Shown one piece after another: positions 7,153-11,303 of a stretch of DNA of 11,303 nucleotides; the stretch's first letter is position 1, and each line of letters starts with the position of its first letter. The notes under the pieces are model-generated. The model was not told the DNA's origin and made no database searches. It was given only the letters and a program-made list of their open reading frames with translations. Made by a program: the position numbers and the translations under genes. Origin of the DNA: Bacteroidota bacterium (GTDB lineage: Bacteria; Bacteroidota; Bacteroidia; Flavobacteriales_D; Crocinitomicaceae); contig SBGS01000125.1 of NCBI GenBank assembly GCA_006226555.1, positions 1 to 11,303 on the forward strand. The letters are read 5' to 3'.

Positions 7153-8180
7153 TTGTTACGAAATCTTTTGACTTCGTTAATAATAAAAAAGCCATGCGAT
7201 CCTTCTTGTTTCTATCTCTTCTAATTCTGTATTCGTTTACATTGAGTAACTGGCATTACAATAGGTTGAACCGTCTTTTAAACAAGAATGAAGACAAATG
7301 CCTGACTGTTGCACTGAAAATCCAGAAATGGGATAAGTATGACCCTATTCCATATTTGTTTGCTTCCGTAGTTTATCTTAAAAAAATCGAAGACTCCCAT
7401 TCGATCAGAAAAAAGTACATGCTCATAACGAAGTCCTTTCGTCAGGCTGAGAAGTTCGAAAAGTTGTCGAATTCAGAGCAAAAAGAGTTTGAATTATGGA
7501 AGCAAAACAAATTAAACCTTGATACGATATCTGCTTCTTTACAAATAGAATTAAAAGAAAACCATTATCCTGATCTGGCAAGGGCTATCGCAAGAAATAG
7601 AAAGAAAATGAGTTTCAACAGAGTCAAATATGAAGAAATTCTGATCGTAGCTGAGAAAACAGATAACGCATCTACCAATAGCGGCAGCGCGCCTTCCGTC
7701 GAAAATAAAATGATAGGAACAGAATTTTTTGGAATGCCGACCGGAACAGAGAGGATACCATCTTATTCCGAAGCAGAGGAGCAAAAAATGCTAAAACTTA
7801 TAAATTCCGAACGCAAGAAGCTTGGATTAGCTCCTTTGGAGCTTGAAGAAAATTTGGTCTATGCGGCTCGCTATCACAGTTATGATATGGCAACACAGAA
7901 CTACTTCGATCATGCAAGTTATGACAGATTAAATAATAAATTGATCAAAGTAGGGAAGACCTTTGATCGTATAAAATTCTTTTACTCTGATAGGTTTGTG
8001 AACTCTGAAAATATTGCTGCTGGTAATTCTGACGCAGAAAGTACCTACCGACAATGGTACAACAGTCCGGGGCACTACAAGAATATGTTCAACCCGTCAA
8101 GCAGGAAATGTGGTATTGCCGTTTGCTATGATCCGAACAGCACATTTAAGTATTACTGGACTTTTTGTTCCGCACAATAA
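7149..8180 (+). CDS. Membrane-anchored CAP-domain (SCP/PR-1, YkwD-like) protein
   Basis: The ATG at 7149 overlaps the previous stop as ATGA and gives 343 residues. An in-frame ATG at 7194 (residue 16) begins the hydrophobic segment directly and is a real alternative (328 residues). Residues 17-33 form a signal anchor or signal peptide. Residues 36-170 are charged and helical, with a TPR-like pair near 48-80. Residues 171-205 are a Ser/Asn/Gly-rich spacer. Residues 207-343 are a CAP domain: LINSERKKLGLAPL, then H243 in YHSYDMA, E287 in SENIAAG, H309 in SPGHYKNMF, and three cysteines (321, 326, 340). These His/Glu positions line the usual CAP cavity. Bacterial CAP proteins are exported, but their activity is largely unsettled. 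It ends the operon at the terminator that follows directly. Confidence 0.88.
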   Translation: MIVTKSFDFVNNKKAMRSFLFLSLLILYSFTLSNWHYNRLNRLLNKNEDKCLTVALKIQKWDKYDPIPYLFASVVYLKKIEDSHSIRKKYMLITKSFRQAEKFEKLSNSEQKEFELWKQNKLNLDTISASLQIELKENHYPDLARAIARNRKKMSFNRVKYEEILIVAEKTDNASTNSGSAPSVENKMIGTEFFGMPTGTERIPSYSEAEEQKMLKLINSERKKLGLAPLELEENLVYAARYHSYDMATQNYFDHASYDRLNNKLIKVGKTFDRIKFFYSDRFVNSENIAAGNSDAESTYRQWYNSPGHYKNMFNPSSRKCGIAVCYDPNSTFKYYWTFCSAQ

Positions 8181-8202
8181 AAAAGGGGCCGAAGCCCCTT
8201 TT
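8181..8202. terminator. Bidirectional intrinsic terminator
   Basis: A perfect 9-base-pair stem pairs 8181-8189 (AAAAGGGGC) with 8194-8202 (GCCCCTTTT), with a 4-base loop. It lies between the stop of the CAP gene (8180) and the stop of the minus-strand PorE-like gene (8204-8206), so it serves both convergent operons. On the minus strand the loop reads C(UUCG)G, the extra-stable tetraloop, followed by a run of T. On the plus strand the T run is shorter (TTTTCTT), so it probably works best for the minus-strand operon. Confidence 0.88.
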
Positions 8203-8203
8203 C

Positions 8204-10096
8204 TTATTTTCTGATCTTTGTGACCTTAAACTCTGTACGTCTGTTTTCCTGATGCATCTCCTCGGAACAAGGCACATCATCAACACACTTGTTGACCGGT
8301 ACATTTTCACCATACCCCTGATATGTCAGCCTTGCAGGGTCAATTCCTCTAGAAATAAGGTATTGAACGGCTGCGTAAGCTCTGCGCTCAGAAAGGATCT
8401 GGTTGTATTTGTTTGTACCTCTGGCATCTGTATGTGATCCCATCTCAATGTCAATGTTTGGATTGTCCTTGAGCAATTTAGCCAGTTTGTCTAGCTCAAC
8501 TGCAGCGTCCGGACGAATATCCCATTTATCGAAGTCATAATAGATGTTTTCAAGTACGATAGGTTTGTTGATTATGATCTCTTCAACCTCGAAGTCTGCA
8601 TAGAAGTCTTCAGAATATTTCAATCCAACAGTTGAGATCTTATCTGTTCTTGTAAAACATCCCATTTTCGTGCACAACAAATGATAGTTTGTTTCTGGTT
8701 GAAGCTTGATCTTGAAGCGACCATCCTTGTCACTTACAGCCTCGATCAGCTTACCTTCATCTGTGGTGATCTCAACTTTAACACCTGGAACAGGTTCGTC
8801 AGAACCTTTCTTGTGAGCAAAACCGATCAAATTGAATGTTGGTGCAAACTTGTCAAAGGCATAAATTTTATCGTTATCTGTCCTAGATGAGCTTACAAAT
8901 CCTGTATTCTTTTTTTCGTCGATAACAAACCCGAAATCATCTTTCATAGAGTTGATAGGGTAGTTCAGATTCTCAGGTTTAGCCCATTTCTCACCATTGA
9001 AATAAGTAATGAATACATCCAACCCACCCATTGAATTGTGCGCATCTGATGAGAAGTAAAGGTTGTCCTCTTCATCGTAGAATGGGAACATCTCATTTCC
9101 TGGTGTATTTACATCCGGACCAAGGTTTTCCGGAGTGCTCCATTTACCGTTCTCAAATGTTGTTTTATAAATGTCTGTACCACCATATCCACCGGGCATA
9201 TCAGAAATGAAATACATAGTAGAACAACATGGAGTTAGGGTAGGGTGACCGCAAGAATAATCATCGCTGTTGAATGGCATTTCTTCCAGATTGGTCCACT
9301 CGCCATTGATCAATGTAGCCTTAAAGATCTTAAGGTTATTCTCACGTGCTTCGTTGATCTCCATTTTATATCGGTAGTAATTACTACGGGTAAAATAAAC
9401 TTCGGTACCATCAGAATTAAATGTAGCGGGTCCTTCGTGGAATGCCCCGTTTATATCTCCTTTCAATAACACTGGGTTCATCCAGGATCCATCTTCCGAT
9501 TTTTCCATTTCGTAGAGGTCAAGGTAGGAGTTTCCTGTCCATGCCGCTCTTTGTCTACCCGCAAAAGCTTTCGTATCTCCAACAAATACGATCTTATCCT
9601 GATACTGAGATACACTGAACGTATTGACAAATCCTTCTGTCGGCACTTCGTAAAGGGCATACAAAGTCGTGTCTCTGAAGCGCTCATTTACGGAATTGCA
9701 AGAGGACAAAAGCATTTTAGCAACCGGATCGTTAGGGTAGACTGAAAGGTAATCAACCAAAGCACCTTTCGCTTCCTCATATTTTCCGTTAGCCATTAGA
9801 ACGCGAGCATAGTTAAAATACGATTCGTCTTTTGTCTCGGAAACCTTCACAACCTGCGCGTAAATAGCTTCTGCGGCTTGAAATTCCCCTGTTTTGTAGT
9901 ATGAATCTGCTAGCTTAACACCAACATCTTTCGTAGGCTTTTTGTAGTATGCCTTTTCGTAATGTGGAATTGCTCTTGAGTAGGAGAGGCTCTCGTAATA
10001 TCGGTCTCCTTGATAAATATGTCTGTCGGTACAGCCCGAAAGTAGAACCCCTCCGAGGATAACAGCACTTATCGCAATAGATTTTATTGTCTTCAT
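8204..10096 (-). CDS. PorE-like OmpA-family lipoprotein (TPR, PD40 propeller, carboxypeptidase-regulatory-like, OmpA)
   Basis: The protein has 630 residues. The signal peptide ends in lipobox LSGC (C22), so it is a lipoprotein. Domains in order are TPR-like helices at 27-135; a PD40/WD40-like beta-propeller at about 155-415, with repeated blade motifs such as GTEVYFTRS, STMYFISDMPGGYGGTDIY and NLYFSSDAHNSMGGLDVF; a carboxypeptidase-regulatory-like domain at about 420-500 (PVPGVKVEI, DKDGRFKI); and an OmpA C-terminal domain at 515-628. In the last, D557 and R572 are the expected peptidoglycan-contacting residues, C604 and C610 are a likely pair, and NRRTEF lies near the end. This is the domain order of PorE from Porphyromonas gingivalis, a T9SS-associated protein that binds peptidoglycan. 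The start is 1 base after the stop of the PorP/SprF gene, so the two are probably partners. It could be a paralogue dedicated to this cargo rather than the core PorE. Confidence 0.92.
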   Translation of the reverse strand: MKTIKSIAISAVILGGVLLSGCTDRHIYQGDRYYESLSYSRAIPHYEKAYYKKPTKDVGVKLADSYYKTGEFQAAEAIYAQVVKVSETKDESYFNYARVLMANGKYEEAKGALVDYLSVYPNDPVAKMLLSSCNSVNERFRDTTLYALYEVPTEGFVNTFSVSQYQDKIVFVGDTKAFAGRQRAAWTGNSYLDLYEMEKSEDGSWMNPVLLKGDINGAFHEGPATFNSDGTEVYFTRSNYYRYKMEINEARENNLKIFKATLINGEWTNLEEMPFNSDDYSCGHPTLTPCCSTMYFISDMPGGYGGTDIYKTTFENGKWSTPENLGPDVNTPGNEMFPFYDEEDNLYFSSDAHNSMGGLDVFITYFNGEKWAKPENLNYPINSMKDDFGFVIDEKKNTGFVSSSRTDNDKIYAFDKFAPTFNLIGFAHKKGSDEPVPGVKVEITTDEGKLIEAVSDKDGRFKIKLQPETNYHLLCTKMGCFTRTDKISTVGLKYSEDFYADFEVEEIIINKPIVLENIYYDFDKWDIRPDAAVELDKLAKLLKDNPNIDIEMGSHTDARGTNKYNQILSERRAYAAVQYLISRGIDPARLTYQGYGENVPVNKCVDDVPCSEEMHQENRRTEFKVTKIRK

Positions 10097-10097
10097 C

Positions 10098-11024
10098 TTA
10101 GAAATATCTTGGGGTTTTAACTTTTACCAGATCTTTACCGAAATCAACTCCGATCATGATCTCATGAGATCCTTTTTGGTAGTTTCTCAATCCGGATACA
10201 GTGATATCGTAGGAGTATCCTACTCGGAAGTAAGAATTCGTCTGATACTGCACGATCAATCCAACCGCATCATTCGTACGGTAGCTGGCGCCTAACCAGA
10301 ACGCATCCTTGAAGATCGCACTGAAATTCAGATCCGCTTCAATAGGTGCATTTGCTACATACTTGATCAAGGTAGATGGTTTGAACTTCACATTGTCTGA
10401 GATCGGTAAAACAACTCCACCTGTTAGTACGTAGTGTCTTCTCAGGAAGCTGGCTTTAGACAGATCCATAGAGAAGGACTTACCTTCTTCATAAGCAAGT
10501 AGAGTAGGGATAGAAACACCTACGAAGAAACGATCTCCGTAGTAGTATGATCCGAATCCCATTCTTGGCAGATACTCCACCAGATTGCTTGCGTAAACCT
10601 CGTCGTTGACATCCCATACCAGCACCTCTTTAAGAGCACTGGAGTAAGAAGCCACACCTGCATTGATCCCAAAGGCTAGACGAGTATTGTTCATGAATTT
10701 CAGCTGGTATGAATAGTTCACTTGAGCTGCTACTGTTTTTGTCACTCCCAATTCATCATACAGAAGATTGAATCCCAATCCCATGTTTTTTCCTCTGATG
10801 GGTCCATCTATGGACCCGAGGACAGTTTTTGGGGCTCCTTTAAAGTCTGCTGAAGCCCATTGATTTCTAATTGTTAATGTTGATGACCAATATTCATGGG
10901 ACCCAGCGTAAGCCGGATTGATGTATAACCCATTGAACATATACTGTGTCAACATTGGTTCTTGTTGCGCAAACCCCATGTTTGCTATAAACAACAGTGC
11001 GATCGTTAATTTTAATGTTTTCAT
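10098..11024 (-). CDS. PorP/SprF-family outer-membrane protein
   Basis: The protein has 308 residues, the normal length for the family. A clear signal peptide ends GFA at residue 19, just before QQ. The hallmark NPAYAG is at 36-41 (in LYINPAYAG), followed by RNQW, GAPKT and GKNMGLGFNLLYDELG, and the protein closes with GSHEIMIG before a short tail ending PRYF. Alternating hydrophobic strands fit an outer-membrane beta-barrel. SprF of Flavobacterium johnsoniae is needed for SprB to reach the surface. This gene lies 18 bases after a type B cargo gene and 1 base before the PorE-like gene, so it is probably the cargo's attachment or secretion partner. It shares NPAYAG, NQW, GAP and GSHEIxIG with the left fused protein but has no OmpA domain. 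No Shine-Dalgarno sequence is visible, as is usual in this phylum. Confidence 0.93.
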   Translation of the reverse strand: MKTLKLTIALLFIANMGFAQQEPMLTQYMFNGLYINPAYAGSHEYWSSTLTIRNQWASADFKGAPKTVLGSIDGPIRGKNMGLGFNLLYDELGVTKTVAAQVNYSYQLKFMNNTRLAFGINAGVASYSSALKEVLVWDVNDEVYASNLVEYLPRMGFGSYYYGDRFFVGVSIPTLLAYEEGKSFSMDLSKASFLRRHYVLTGGVVLPISDNVKFKPSTLIKYVANAPIEADLNFSAIFKDAFWLGASYRTNDAVGLIVQYQTNSYFRVGYSYDITVSGLRNYQKGSHEIMIGVDFGKDLVKVKTPRYF

Positions 11025-11042
11025 GATACGACTGTATTATAA

Positions 11043-11303
11043 TTATCTACTTCTTCTTAAATCCACATATCCCGTAAGGACTATCTTGCCATCGTTTCCA
11101 TCTACCTCAAGAACTACGTAGTAAGTTCCATCTGGTAATGGCTCGTTCTGGTTGTTCTGACCTTCCCATTCATTATTGTAATTGGAAGTTTCGAACACGA
11201 TATTCCCCCAGCGGTTATAGATGGTGATATAGTTATCCGGATATGCCTCTATTCCGCGAACAACGAAGTAATCATTTTCGCCATCGTTATTCGGAGAAAC
11301 ACC
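11043..11303 (-). CDS. T9SS type B sorting domain, C-terminal end of a secreted or surface protein (5' partial)
   Basis: Read on the minus strand, the frame is open from base 11303 to the TAA at 11045-11043, giving 86 residues; the start lies beyond the window. The domain is almost complete: GVSPNNDGENDYFVV (the SPNxDGxND hallmark), then YNRWGNIVFET, NYNNEWEG, LPDGTYYVVLEV and a basic tail DLRRSR. This is the gliding-motility-associated, T9SS type B C-terminal domain. The gene is first in the minus-strand set cargo, PorP/SprF, PorE-like. The function of the main body is not visible, but such proteins are often large repetitive adhesins. It mirrors the cargo end at 1-204 in both sequence and context. 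Confidence 0.92.
   Translation of the reverse strand, partial: GVSPNNDGENDYFVVRGIEAYPDNYITIYNRWGNIVFETSNYNNEWEGQNNQNEPLPDGTYYVVLEVDGNDGKIVLTGYVDLRRSR

Noticed and set aside
8165..8437. Open frame on the plus strand across the terminator and the end of the PorE-like gene
   Set aside because: It contains the terminator hairpin and runs antisense to a well-supported OmpA domain; the translation shows no domain-like pattern.
1..11303. Search for CRISPR arrays, tRNA/rRNA genes, insertion sequences and phage or defence genes
   Set aside because: No direct-repeat arrays, RNA-gene signatures, transposase motifs or defence families were seen; all long frames are envelope or transport genes, and gaps are under 80 bases.

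Overview
The window comes from a bacterium of the phylum Bacteroidota, probably a gliding or T9SS-bearing marine or freshwater member of the Flavobacteriia/Cytophagia. The evidence is two T9SS type B (gliding-motility-associated, CHU_C-like) sorting domains, two PorP/SprF outer-membrane proteins, OmpA/PorE-type peptidoglycan-binding proteins, a DUF4846 lipoprotein, AT-rich DNA (about 60% A+T by eye), starts without Shine-Dalgarno sequences, and TAnnTTTG-like promoter elements. Genus cannot be told from the sequence. Genes are packed with very short gaps, and no stretch over 300 bases lacks a gene. I see no RNA genes, insertion sequences, CRISPR arrays or attachment sites.

Layout. (1) 1-1588, plus strand: the 3' end of a T9SS type B cargo gene, then a PorP/SprF protein fused to an OmpA peptidoglycan-binding domain. 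(2) 1589-4566: three predicted lipoproteins. These are a DUF4846 protein (minus), an alpha/beta hydrolase (plus) and a protein of unknown family (minus), with two short divergent promoter regions. (3) 4644-8180, plus strand: an overlapping three-gene operon for an APC-family amino-acid permease, an exported SxxK serine hydrolase, and a membrane-anchored CAP-domain protein. (4) 8181-8202: a bidirectional intrinsic terminator. (5) 11303-8204, minus strand: the 3' end of a second T9SS type B cargo gene, a PorP/SprF protein, and a PorE-like lipoprotein (TPR, PD40 propeller, carboxypeptidase-regulatory-like, OmpA).

The main point is that the two ends mirror each other. Each has the order cargo, then PorP/SprF, then OmpA module, and both point inward. 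In the right copy the porin-like and peptidoglycan-binding parts are separate genes one base apart. In the left copy they are one polypeptide. SprF-like proteins are known to be needed for secretion or surface attachment of the type B cargo encoded beside them. The natural fusion suggests that PorP/SprF and the OmpA/PorE partner form one physical unit linking a surface adhesin to the peptidoglycan. The genes in between all look exported or membrane-bound, so the whole window concerns the cell envelope.
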